A DNA stretch of 12,237 nt from Desulfatitalea sp. (lineage in GTDB: Bacteria; Desulfobacterota; Desulfobacteria; Desulfobacterales; Desulfosarcinaceae), in the NCBI GenBank assembly GCA_013041835.1, contig JABDRH010000061.1, forward strand, positions 1-12,237, in the 5' to 3' direction. Made by a program: the position numbers and the translations under genes. The notes under the pieces are model-generated. The model did not search any database and had not been told where the DNA came from. It worked only from the letters and a program-made list of their open reading frames with translations. Positions 1 to 7,094 of the stretch are shown piece by piece; position 1 is the stretch's first letter; every line of letters starts with the position of its first letter.

Positions 1-2
1 TT

Positions 3-134
3 GCAAAAAACGTAAAAATGTCCAAATATCTCAAACATTCTCGGGGTCCCAAGAAACCGAAAGTAAAACCTAAAAGTGATCCAAAAATGCCACATGTGTC
101 AACTGCCAAAATTATCGCAGAAAGAAAGAAATAG
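3..134 (+). CDS. 3' end of a lysine-rich basic protein, possible transposase tail
   Basis: An open frame enters from the left edge and stops at a TAG at 132-134, giving about 43 residues. The tail is strongly basic, with many Lys and Pro residues (for example RGPKKPKVKPKSDPK) and ends in AKIIAERKK. Such basic tails occur at the C-terminus of some DDE transposases, and an IS66 remnant follows 85 nt downstream, so a transposase end is plausible. That is inference from context; no catalytic residue is visible. It could also be a chance reading frame. Confidence 0.35.
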   Translation, partial: AKNVKMSKYLKHSRGPKKPKVKPKSDPKMPHVSTAKIIAERKK

Positions 135-218
135 TACTACCTTCAAAGGGATGCCCCATCCTCACAACGTCAGCGGGTGGTGGCATGATGCGCGAAAATT
201 ATCGCTTGGAGGTGCATC

Positions 219-674
219 ATGACAGACGGCGGCGTTTCGGTTTCATCAAAAAAGCTCAGACCCAGTGATTGCCAAAAGTATTGGCGACATCACATTGACA
301 CCTGGCCGGATAGTGGCGTAAGCCAGCGCGCCTATTGCCGGAACAACCATCTCAAACAAGACCGCTTCTCCCACTGGAAGCGCCGGTTGGCCAAGGACCA
401 CCTCGCCGCTGGATTCGTTGCCGTACCGTTGCCGGCCCATTTGCCGGTTCCCATCAAAAGCAACGTGCTGCACCTCTGTTGCCCCAATGGATTCAGGTCA
501 AGACGTCATTATGGGAATCGTCATTCATCGGTTGCCCTCCTTTTTTTGGGGCAACCAATGATACCTTACCTTGCCGTAAGCTCACACACGCTCTCTATGG
601 CTCTGACTGCCTATGCCATCACTATTCTCTGGTACCTGCTGCAGCATGGCGATTATCAAAAAGTCGTTCAATGA
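219..674 (+). CDS. tnpA: IS66-family accessory protein TnpA, C-terminus disrupted
   Basis: The first ~95 residues match the accessory protein TnpA of IS66-type insertion sequences: a W-x2-H-x3-W start, the SGVSQRAYCR helix-turn-helix signature near residues 32-41, then FSHWKRRL at about 50-57. TnpA is a small DNA-binding protein encoded ahead of TnpB and the TnpC transposase. A good ribosome binding site (GGAGG, 6 nt before ATG) supports the start at 219. In intact members the CPNG-type segment near residue 88 is followed by a short end and then tnpB. Here the homology stops at about position 490; the remaining residues are unrelated and hydrophobic, and no tnpB or tnpC follows. The element is therefore a dead IS66 left portion. 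I did not find its terminal inverted repeats. Confidence 0.75.
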   Translation: MTDGGVSVSSKKLRPSDCQKYWRHHIDTWPDSGVSQRAYCRNNHLKQDRFSHWKRRLAKDHLAAGFVAVPLPAHLPVPIKSNVLHLCCPNGFRSRRHYGNRHSSVALLFLGQPMIPYLAVSSHTLSMALTAYAITILWYLLQHGDYQKVVQ

Positions 675-753
675 GTCCTCGCCGATGTGCCCTGATATCA
701 CTACAAAATATTTCTTCCTTCATGGATAAGATCGCATCGTTCTGATTTTGTCT

Positions 754-1621
754 TTATTTCCCTTTGGTGAATAAATACTCAAGACTAATTGTTTCTCGTC
801 CGATCCATGAGGTGGGCATGATAAAATTGTGTGCGAGCGTGCTATGCAAGTCTATATGATCCATGAGCAAAGTGTCACTTATGGTAGTCACCCCCCATTT
901 CGGGAATAAAGGCGGGAACCGATTCGGCTGTTCGATACAAACGCCCTTTTTGATCGTAGTTTTCCACAAACCGGATGAGAAAAGTTTCTTTGTCTAAGTA
1001 AATGATGCGATTGGAGTAGACAAAGTTCTTGTCAAGTATATTCATCTTGATAACATACACAGGCCTTCGTTCCCATTCTAAATTATGATATTCCACCCCA
1101 TTCGATGGTGAGGTTATATACGCTGCCCCTGTGTCGTTGCTTGGAAAAAGAAATTCACGATCTTCAATCAGTTCCAATTTCATCGGAAAAACAGTCAACG
1201 ATGGTTTTTGCACACAGCCGTCGGTGTCAAGATATATTGCATCCCCCCCACCTACTGCGTCTTGAACATCGGTGGATGACAAAAGGCGAACGCGTCTGAG
1301 CGCACTTACATACATTGTTAACCGATCTCTCTTTTCCGGGTCTGAGTAAATAATGTAGTTTACGACATTTCCATACATATCCCGTGGAGCGAAATATTTG
1401 GCACTGTAGCTTTCAAATTCGCCCTGCATTTGAGCTCTTTGGTCAAACCAACCCATTGGTTCTGTAACTCTGCCTTGAAGCCTGAATTTAAAAAGGTTGT
1501 AAACCGCAAGAAAATCTTCTTTTAGATTGCGTTTCCAACCATGCGCTTCTGTAATCTGGTATTTACTTTTAATCAGCCAAATTAGGACCAAGCCGGGAAC
1601 CCGTATTGGGATTAAAAGTGA
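754..1621 (-). pseudogene. DUF1329-family protein remnant, 5' truncated and frameshifted
   Basis: DUF1329 proteins are roughly 400-460-residue exported proteins with a LolA-like fold, often linked to envelope transport of hydrophobic compounds. The remnant carries their C-terminal half: the segment MYVSALRRVRLLSSTDVQDA, then EDREFLFP, RRPVYVIKMN, IIYLDKETFLIRF and ENYDQKGRLYRT. The first frame stops at 875 after ...GGDYHK. Skipping one base in the G6 run (plus 891-896) enters the frame ending at 754, which reads ISDTLLMDHIDLHSTL and ends SLEYLFTKGK, as expected for the family's C-terminus. There is no signal peptide or N-terminal half. The open frame begins straight after the TGA of the upstream AhpD-like gene, and the nominal start is a TTG at 1591 without a Shine-Dalgarno site. 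It is a 5'-deleted relic with one indel, or a deleted gene plus a sequencing error. Confidence 0.75.
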
Positions 1622-2350
1622 TCAAGCAAAAGCAGCATACTCCGCTAAAGAAACGTACAGTGCCTGCAAGCTTTCCTTGACAATTGCGCGCTGTTCGTTG
1701 GCGTGTTGTACCATGTTTGGGTCGCTCCACTCGATTGGCTCCTCAACCCAGCGCAACTTACAGGCGTTTTGAAACATGGCGCACTGGAAAGCAAACCCGA
1801 CAAAGAGGATGTGACGGAGGGTCTTCTTTTCTCCCCATGTTTTCAGCGCCTGATCGAACAATTCATCGGACATCGTATTTTCGAGACAAGCCCGAGTGAA
1901 CTTTAGAGTCAAACGCTACTCGTCAGTCCAGCAGGCCGAGTCCGGGAAAAACACCATGCCGAGCCGCTGGTGGCTGGCATCCTCCTTTTCAAACATATCG
2001 ATTAGCCTAGCCGTCGTTTCGGCCCCAGTGGCGGCCACCCATTCGGAACCGGTATATTGTCCGACAGCGTTGCAAATCAGGTTCAGAGGGCCAAATGGTA
2101 TAAACTGGCTGTCCGGTGCAAGGAGAACTTCGCATCCCAATTCATAGACATCGAAGAGCGCCTGAAGCTCCGGGTCACTTGCCAGAAGCCAAAGGCCGTC
2201 ACTGGGCATGACCCATTTCAGGTTGTCCTTGGCCATCGCCTTTTCTTCCTGGCTCAGATTAGTCAATGCGTCGATGTCGGCCTCGGTGCGAACAACCGGA
2301 AGCTGGCATCCCTTCGGTGTAATCGTTTGTTTTGCTTGATCTCTTCCCAT
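1622..2350 (-). pseudogene. AhpD-like (carboxymuconolactone decarboxylase-type) protein interrupted by an in-frame TAG
   Basis: The sequence from ATG 2350 (ribosome binding site AAAGGAG, 7 nt upstream) to TGA 1622 is collinear with the four other AhpD-like proteins of this window: an N-terminal TEADIDALTNLSQEEKAMA block, SDGLWLLASDPELQALF, GPLNLICNAVGQYTGSEW, then WTDE-stop-RLTLKFTRAC, MSDELFDQALKTWGEKK and FQNACKLRW. The only interruption is TAG at 1916-1918 (codon 145), where the paralogues have Glu or Gln; one base change explains it. Both halves keep full similarity and frame, so the decay is recent, or the codon is read through (see findings). The AhpD fold is known for peroxidase-linked and decarboxylase enzymes, but no CxxC is visible and the reaction is unknown. 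It is the most promoter-proximal gene of a minus-strand unit with the DUF1329 relic. Confidence 0.8.
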
Positions 2351-2575
2351 TTTTGCATCTCCTTTACCTTCCTATATGTTTTGTTTTTCTTAGAAATCAT
2401 TGAGAACCCCAAAACAATTGACAGCTAACAACTCGTTTTTCTTCACATTTTTACCAAACCGCCTCCTTTCCTTTTTTATGTGGCGCATCCGACATCCAGC
2501 ACCGCTTCGCCACAAGCAACTGAATTTTCTTTTTCCGCAAATCGGTAGTTTGAAACGATGTTTCAGTAGATACCA

Positions 2576-2591
2576 CGCAATCGGCAAGCCA
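2576..2591 (-). promoter_or_regulatory. candidate sigma-54 (-24/-12) promoter
   Basis: On the minus strand the sequence reads TGGCTTGCCGATTGCG. It has TGGC at -24, TTGC at -12 and the exact GG-N10-GC spacing of RpoN promoters (consensus TGGCAC-N5-TTGCW). Transcription would start near 2565 and give a leader of about 215 nt to the AhpD-like start at 2350. A sigma-54 activator gene lies immediately divergent, and a palindrome sits at a typical enhancer distance upstream (2654-2667). This is a motif match only. Confidence 0.45.
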
Positions 2592-2653
2592 CTTTTTTCC
2601 TTATTATATCATTGCGTTGCCGAATTTCCCGGATAGATCTGGTTTTAAATAAT

Positions 2654-2667
2654 CACGAAATTTCGTG
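2654..2667. promoter_or_regulatory. perfect 14-bp palindrome CACGAAATTTCGTG, candidate activator-binding site
   Basis: CACGAAATTTCGTG is a perfect dyad in the otherwise gene-free 2351-2751 interval. It lies about 65 nt upstream of the minus-strand sigma-54-like promoter and about 85 nt upstream of the plus-strand regulator start. That position suits an enhancer site for the divergently encoded sigma-54 activator, or an autoregulatory site. The rest of the interval is AT-rich and shows no credible ORF or RNA gene. Confidence 0.4.
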
Positions 2668-2751
2668 TTATCACTAAATATTGTTGATATGACGGGCGTT
2701 GCCATCTATATTCTTCATACGCATGGTAAATAGCAACAGGAGGACCTTGTT

Positions 2752-2963
2752 ATGAAAAAAAAATTTCCCTCGATTCCACTGTCAGCCTTGCAGACGATGT
2801 GATGGCTTTATCATCCCTATTCAAAGGGCTTTTCTCATTAGACTGGGTCCAGGAGATGACTGGGTTACGGCCCACTCGGATTCTATCACAATTACAAGAA
2901 GGCCTGGAAAATGGGCTATTGATCCAAGAAGGGCTCGGATTATTTCGCTTCAAGCGATCTTAA
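2752..2963 (+). pseudogene. winged-helix segment at the start of a split sigma-54 regulator, out of frame after an A9 run
   Basis: An AGGAGG ribosome binding site lies 8 nt before ATG 2752, followed directly by nine A residues (2755-2763). In the ATG frame translation stops after 16 codons. In the -1 frame entered at the A run (ATT at 2763) it reads ISLDSTVSLADDVMALSS, then LFSLDWVQEMTGLRP and LENGLLIQEGLGLFRF, ending at TAA 2961. This looks like the winged-helix module (helix-turn-helix, then a 'GLL..EG...FRF' wing) that precedes TPR-like repeats in large ATP-dependent regulators. It abuts the next ORF, whose GTG starts 2 nt after the TAA. Either the A9 tract causes programmed slippage or frameshifting, or the gene is broken, or an A is missing from the assembly. 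Confidence 0.55.
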
Positions 2964-2964
2964 T

Positions 2965-3720
2965 GTGAAAGCCAGAATACAAAATCGGTTGGATGACGAA
3001 GTAAAGACACGGTTACGCAAGCGCATCGCGGAGATTCTTTTGCGGGAATCTGAAGCCGGTAATGGGGATGTTCACCCGGTGTTCCACAATCTTCTTCAGC
3101 TTTTAGACGACAAAGAAAACTGCCGGCTGCTTTTGAAGGCCGCTGATCTGTATCAAAAAAACCATCAATACATTAAAGCGCGGCAAGGTTATAAAAATGT
3201 GCTGGACGATATTAAAAGAATCAATGACGACGGGGTGAGAGAACTCTTTACGAAAGCGGCGATCGGCTATTCAACTGCTATAATGGTCTCGGGGGCATTT
3301 GAAACGCAAGAAGTCCACGGTGATGCGAATGTGGCTGTTTTAGCCCTGAACGAAGCGAGGACCAAAGCTGAACAATCAGGCGATCAAAACGCACAGGCCA
3401 TCATCGAACTGCAACTGGCAACCATGAAATTGCTCCTCGGCAAGCATGAGTGCGCCCAATCTCATTTCAATCGCGGGCTGTCGATGGCCGATGGAATCCA
3501 AGACCCTGAGATAAGACAGGAGGTAAACACCTTAAGCACGTTCTTTCTCTTTTGGCAGCATCGCTTTCTGGAAATAATTGCAAATTACGAGAAATTTGTA
3601 TCCGATGAAGGAAAATCAGAGGTCGAAAAATATCCGGAAAACAGATCCCCCCTCTTTATGGGCGCTGTGTTGGGCCGTGAAAGAGGGCCGATTGCCACAT
3701 CACCCTGGGCTGTCCATTGA
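2965..3720 (+). CDS. TPR-like helical protein, probably the middle part of a split regulator
   Basis: This 251-codon ORF starts at GTG 2965, just after the winged-helix segment's stop; no separate ribosome binding site is evident, so translational coupling or an original fusion is likely. The opening KTRLRKRIAEILLRE resembles the linker after winged-helix domains in large LuxR/AAA-type regulators. The rest is helical and TPR-like: LLLKAADLYQKNHQYIKARQ (about 55-75), repeats with ALNEARTKAEQSGD and FNRGLSMADGIQDPEIR, and FFLFWQHRFLEIIANYE (about 192-208). Convincing content ends near VEKYPENRSPLFMGAVLG. The last ~15 residues look out of frame, and the next frame continues from about 3655 with WAVKEGRLPHHPGLSIEKLI and [16 protein letters not shown] up to about 3810. 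Sensor or protein-interaction role is inferred. Confidence 0.55.
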   Translation: MKARIQNRLDDEVKTRLRKRIAEILLRESEAGNGDVHPVFHNLLQLLDDKENCRLLLKAADLYQKNHQYIKARQGYKNVLDDIKRINDDGVRELFTKAAIGYSTAIMVSGAFETQEVHGDANVAVLALNEARTKAEQSGDQNAQAIIELQLATMKLLLGKHECAQSHFNRGLSMADGIQDPEIRQEVNTLSTFFLFWQHRFLEIIANYEKFVSDEGKSEVEKYPENRSPLFMGAVLGRERGPIATSPWAVH

Positions 3721-3770
3721 AAAGCTGATCCGCCGTACCATCACGGGTAAGAATATTGTGAGTCAAGGCA

Positions 3771-4871
3771 TTGCTTACCGTTACAAGGCCGCTATTCAGA
3801 AGCGTACTAACGAACGCCATGGCGATGATTCGGGAAACGGCTGATTCGGGACGAGGCCGAATCAAGGTGTCGGAAGTGGGACGGCCGTTAAATGCCCTCA
3901 GCATGGATACCATTCGCAGTTGCATCTGCGTACCCATGAAATTCAGAGATAAGGTGGCGCGGATGGATGCAAGCGTTCTGATATTGGGTGAGACAGGCGT
4001 GGGAAAGGAACTGGTCGCCAGGGCCATCCATGGTCACAGTCCTCGAAAGAATAGCCCCTTTATCCAGGTCAACTGCAGTGCCCTGCCGGAAACCCTCATC
4101 ACAAGCGAACTCTTCGGTCATGAAAAGGGGGCGTTTACCGGGGCCGAAAAACGACGTATCGGCAGGTTCGAGCTGGCCGACCAAGGGACCCTTTTTCTTG
4201 ACGAAATCGGAGATATTTCCCTTGAAGTGCAGGTTCGCATGCTTCGGGTGCTTCAGAGCAAAGAATTTGAAAGAGTGGGTGGAAAAGAAGTCCTGAAGTC
4301 CAATTTTCGGCTGATCACCGCTACAAATCGCGACCTGAAAGCTGCGATTCATGCAGGAAAGTTCCGCGAAGACCTTTTTTACAGACTAAACGTCTTTCCC
4401 ATTCATGTCCCCCCTCTCAGGCACAGGAGGGAAGATATTCCTTTGCTGGCCGGGTATTTTCTTGAAATCTATTCAAAAAAAGCCGGAAAGGAAATCAAGA
4501 TGTCTGAATCTGACATGAAAAAATTTATCGGTTACGACTGGCCCGGAAATGTGCGCGAATTGGAAAATGTGATTGAAAGGGGCGCCATTTTGAGTTCAGG
4601 GAAAAGATTTAAAATGCCGGAATTGCACCCAGGCAAACCTAAAGTCGCTGAAGAATATGATCCTGACGGTTTGACACTCAGGGAATATGAATGTCAGCAT
4701 ATCCTTCAGGCGCTTGAAAAGACCGGGGGTAAAATTTATGGAAAAGCAGGGGCCGCCGAACTTTTGGATATCCACCCGAATACACTGATTAGTCGTGTTA
4801 AAAAGCTGGGGATCGTCAGGAATCCGAAATCATGGAGCCTAAGGGCTCGCGCAAAGATATCCGGAGAATAA
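3771..4871 (+). CDS. sigma-54-dependent transcriptional activator, AAA+ and Fis-type HTH domains
   Basis: This is the catalytic part of an enhancer-binding protein that uses ATP hydrolysis to remodel sigma-54 RNA polymerase. In the 366-codon frame: Walker A GETGVGKE (73-80), the sigma-54 contact loop GAFTGA (120-125), Walker [11 protein letters not shown] (139-148), FREDLFYRL with arginine-finger residues (198-206), [13 protein letters not shown] (254-266), and a C-terminal Fis-type [23 protein letters not shown] (327-346) of the FhlA kind. All motifs are intact. The nominal start is TTG 3771; ATG 3819 is an alternative, but neither has a clear ribosome binding site, and the helical segment just upstream lies in another frame. 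No GAF or receiver domain is visible, so the gene may be the surviving 3' end of a larger regulator. It is convergent with the HXXEE gene at 4922 and probably controls minus-strand operons here. Confidence 0.85.
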   Translation: MLTVTRPLFRSVLTNAMAMIRETADSGRGRIKVSEVGRPLNALSMDTIRSCICVPMKFRDKVARMDASVLILGETGVGKELVARAIHGHSPRKNSPFIQVNCSALPETLITSELFGHEKGAFTGAEKRRIGRFELADQGTLFLDEIGDISLEVQVRMLRVLQSKEFERVGGKEVLKSNFRLITATNRDLKAAIHAGKFREDLFYRLNVFPIHVPPLRHRREDIPLLAGYFLEIYSKKAGKEIKMSESDMKKFIGYDWPGNVRELENVIERGAILSSGKRFKMPELHPGKPKVAEEYDPDGLTLREYECQHILQALEKTGGKIYGKAGAAELLDIHPNTLISRVKKLGIVRNPKSWSLRARAKISGE

Positions 4872-4911
4872 TATTGAAATAGGTTTACCCCCAATGTTGC
4901 ATGAATCTGAA

Positions 4912-4939
4912 AAGCTGAAGCTTACTTTTGATTCAGCTT
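4912..4939. terminator. possible weak bidirectional hairpin between convergent genes
   Basis: AAGCTGAA (4912-4919) and TTCAGCTT (4932-4939) form an 8-bp stem between the regulator stop at 4871 and the end of the HXXEE gene at 4922. The right arm lies inside the HXXEE coding end. There is no strong U-tract, so terminator function is uncertain. Confidence 0.25.
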
Positions 4940-5539
4940 GGCAAGTACGGAAGCTCTGCCATTTTTTATGAATTCGAAATAGCTCATGCCATTTATTCTC
5001 ACGACAGTTACCTGTCCGATCAAGAAGACCGTGACGATGTAAAGGATGGAAAACAGCCATGCCACCGGCTGCATCAGGTTGTTTTGTATAACATAAATGA
5101 TGCAGTAGATTGAAACGGGCGCCATAAGAACAGAGGTCACCATCCCAGGCGAGTAAAAACGCTCCAATTTGAACAGTCTGACCATACCGAAATGCGCAAA
5201 TAGCTCGCCAATGCCGAGCAACATTGGGGCTATGGCTAGCCAGGCTACCTGATGGAAGAAGAAAGGAACAAAAGCGACGGTGAAAATGCCTAAAGTCACA
5301 ACGAGTTTGGAAGCCTCCGGTTTGGGAAGGGAAAAATCCAGACTACTCATCGCCATCTCCGCAAAACCACCCGGGAACTTAAATTCCTCCAATTCGTGAA
5401 GAACATACAAAGGAAATATTAAGCCCACCATCCGCTGCAAGACCGGCATCGTGGACCAGTTCACCGCAGTATAAATTGCAGCCGTTACACCCGTGGCAGC
5501 CAAAAAATATAGGTTATACTTAAAAATAAAGTTCTTCAT
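4922..5539 (-). CDS. HXXEE-domain membrane protein (copy 1)
   Basis: This 205-residue polytopic membrane protein has about six hydrophobic segments (roughly 8-26, 33-48, 78-95, 97-116, 133-151, 159-180). It carries the family motif HELEEFKFPGGF (48-59), with H48, E51 and E52 near the end of the second segment, and a conserved GELFAHF (E112, H116) plus KLERFYSPG (124-132). HXXEE proteins are a family of unknown function; the paired His/Glu residues suggest a metal site. The start is ATG 5539 rather than the longer open frame to 5698, because GGAG sits 5 nt upstream and the paralogue at 10340-10954 begins at the same residue (MKNFIFK versus MKSFIFK). It is the last gene of the minus-strand array, following an AhpD-like gene across a 213-nt gap occupied by a long hairpin repeat. 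The substrate is unknown. Confidence 0.8.
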   Translation of the reverse strand: MKNFIFKYNLYFLAATGVTAAIYTAVNWSTMPVLQRMVGLIFPLYVLHELEEFKFPGGFAEMAMSSLDFSLPKPEASKLVVTLGIFTVAFVPFFFHQVAWLAIAPMLLGIGELFAHFGMVRLFKLERFYSPGMVTSVLMAPVSIYCIIYVIQNNLMQPVAWLFSILYIVTVFLIGQVTVVRINGMSYFEFIKNGRASVLAKLNQK

Positions 5540-5589
5540 CACAACTCCATTCTTCAAATCACAATCAGTGGCATCGAGAAGATCGAAGG

Positions 5590-5757
5590 GCTTAGAGTGC
5601 AGGAAAGAAATAGTTCCTGCAGGTTGCGCCGGATTTGGGTTCGTCTGCAAGGCACATCCGCCGGTGCATATCAGGATATGTGCCGGTGGATGTAACACCG
5701 CAGACTTAGCACAAAGACAAGCAAGATGGGGGAATTATTCTTTCCTGCACCCTTAGC
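5590..5757. repeat. long hairpin repeat, MITE-like, copy A
   Basis: This 168-nt imperfect inverted repeat has outer arms GTGCAGGAAAGAAATAGTTCC (5597-5617) and GGAATTATTCTTTCCTGCAC (5731-5750), extended weakly to 5590 and 5757. An intermediate stem pairs GTCTGC (5643-5648) with GCAGAC (5700-5705). A central 18-bp stem (5654-5671 with 5676-5693) has a 4-nt CAGG loop. Its three non-Watson-Crick positions are all G-U pairs when read as plus-strand RNA. The outer right arm contains the stop codon of the AhpD-like gene at 5753. It shares blocks with the repeat at 8162-8295, so it is a family rather than a one-off terminator. No ORF lies within it. Confidence 0.7.
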
Positions 5758-6499
5758 TACCAGGTATAGAGATATGAGGTACAGTATCCCACAGGGCCCG
5801 CATATCCGCCCTCGTCTTTTGGTAAGGCGCGATGATAGCTTCCACGAGCTCAGCGGGCATACCCATTTTCAATGGCGCCAGCATTTCGGGGGAAAGCTTA
5901 ATGTTCATCATGTTGTTGAGCATCCCCCAAGTGTTCACAAAGGACAACCAGAAAAAAAGCCGGAGGAGCTTCTGCTCTCCCCATGCCACGCGGGCCTGTT
6001 TGAATAATTCATCGGTCATCGCATTATCAAGGCAGGCCGCGGCAAACTTGAGGCACAGGCGCTCTTCTTCAGTCCAGAGAATCGAGTCCGGGTTATCCAA
6101 CACGCCGAGCTTCATGTAGTAGTCTATTCCCATCTTGTGCGACTTTATCCCCACAGCCAAAAGAGCGGAGAAAAGACCATGCATGTAATCGTTACCGGAG
6201 CGCCTTACGGCTTCCAAGGTAACCAGGTTCATAGGACTGAAGGGCGTCCCCTGGAAATCTCCTTCTAGGAACGCAGTGCCCATCTGCTCAATTAGGTGCA
6301 TGAACGCCTGCAGCTCCGGGTCACTCCCAAGCAGAGCCCAACCGTCACTGAGTGGGACTTTTTTCAGGTTTTCCAACGCCAACGCCTTCTCCTCATCGCT
6401 CAGGTTGGATAATGCTTCCACCTCGGCAGGTGTTTTAACAATCGGTAATCGCGTTTTCAACGGGTTCTTTATTGTTGCTTTACTTTCAGAATTACTCAT
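5753..6499 (-). CDS. AhpD-like (carboxymuconolactone decarboxylase-type) protein, copy near HXXEE 1
   Basis: This 248-residue all-helical AhpD-fold protein has a strong ribosome binding site (AAGGAGGT, 5 nt before ATG 6499). Conserved blocks: VKTPAEVEALSNLSDEEKAL (21-40), SDGWALLGSDPELQAF (51-66), SPMNLVTLEAVRRSGNDYMH (88-107), WTEEERLCLKF (142-152), MTDELFKQARVAWGEQKLL (161-179) and a hydrophobic end with NTWGMLNN. The order WTEEER...DELF...WGE...LL is that of carboxymuconolactone decarboxylase-type proteins, but the AhpD CxxC redox motif is absent. A redox or decarboxylase activity therefore cannot be claimed. It has no signal peptide and is likely cytoplasmic. The decayed small ORF upstream overlaps its start by ATGA. 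The stop codon falls in hairpin repeat A, and the HXXEE gene follows. Confidence 0.8.
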   Translation of the reverse strand: MSNSESKATIKNPLKTRLPIVKTPAEVEALSNLSDEEKALALENLKKVPLSDGWALLGSDPELQAFMHLIEQMGTAFLEGDFQGTPFSPMNLVTLEAVRRSGNDYMHGLFSALLAVGIKSHKMGIDYYMKLGVLDNPDSILWTEEERLCLKFAAACLDNAMTDELFKQARVAWGEQKLLRLFFWLSFVNTWGMLNNMMNIKLSPEMLAPLKMGMPAELVEAIIAPYQKTRADMRALWDTVPHISIPGS

Positions 6500-6640
6500 A
6501 ACAAACCTCCTTGTTCGGATGGACCCAGCAAGTGCATGCGCCCATCATTCGTTCCCATTTTTCTGTACATTTCCTTCAGCTCCACGCGCATGTCAGGGAT
6601 ATCGGCATCCGGCTCATCCTTCTTTCTGTCGCAAGTGTCT
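6496..6640 (-). pseudogene. decayed duplicate of the 86-residue small gene at 7095-7355
   Basis: On the minus strand this stretch reads DEPDADIPDMRVELKEMYRK, close to DEPNADIPAIRAELKEIYQK of the small protein at 7095-7355. DNA similarity continues through ATGCAC...GGGTCCAT. One base is missing relative to the intact copy near the ACGAATGATGGG segment, so the last ~18 codons are out of frame. The frame ends with TGA overlapping the ATG of the AhpD-like gene (ATGA). The N-terminal half is missing. It is best read as a 3' remnant of a tandem duplication. Confidence 0.6.
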
Positions 6641-6644
6641 ATGA

Positions 6645-7061
6645 CTATAAAAATGGAAAACTTGCGTCTAAATCTTCTCTAAGCGCTTTCGCAACTTCAG
6701 GAAATTTTTCCCACCGCGCTTTATACAGTTCGATAATCTTCTTTTTTGTATCTATGGGTTCGTCAGTGGTGATAATATCGAATGCCTTGACGCGGGCGAC
6801 CATCTTGCGCAGAATCGTTGCTTCATCGCCCCGTCCGTGCGGATCGAGCATGTGAGTCCGAAATGCTTCGATGTCCTTGAATTTCAGATACCGGCATCGT
6901 GGTAGCCGTCTTGTGGATTCCCGAAATAGCAACCGGCGATCCACTTTTCAATAAAGGGCTTGGTGGCGAATTCCGCCCGCCAACGCTGCTATCCGGGCTG
7001 CCATTTCCTGGCTGGAAGGCGTGCGCTTGAGTCCGTGACACGCGACGTGGTAGATTGCCAT
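6645..7061 (-). pseudogene. unrecognised gene broken by two frameshifts
   Basis: A convincing start exists at ATG 7061 (GGAGG, 10 nt upstream), 33 nt after the previous gene's stop. The first frame reads MAIYHVACHGLKRTPSSQEM and then AARIAALAGGIRHQ, but hits TGA near 6948. A second frame gives FIEKWIAGCYFGNPQDGYHD until about 6892. A third frame gives FKDIEAFRTHMLDPHGRGDE through FPEVAKALREDLDASFPFL, ending in TAG at 6645. Together they would make a protein of about 138 residues. I do not recognise the family; the layout loosely resembles small dimeric alpha-beta barrel (Dabb/EthD-like) proteins, a weak guess. It lies in the AhpD/HXXEE array between the small gene and its decayed copy. Confidence 0.5.
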
Positions 7062-7094
7062 GGTGATGTTCCTCCTTTCATGTGCTCTTAGTCG

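Noticed and set aside
335..745. Second plus-strand open frame overlapping tnpA
   Set aside because: Out of frame with the TnpA motifs and without a ribosome binding site; no similarity to TnpB seen.
5540..5698. Longer N-terminus for HXXEE copy 1 starting at 5698
   Set aside because: The extension runs through the hairpin repeat, while ATG 5539 has a good ribosome binding site and matches the paralogue's start.
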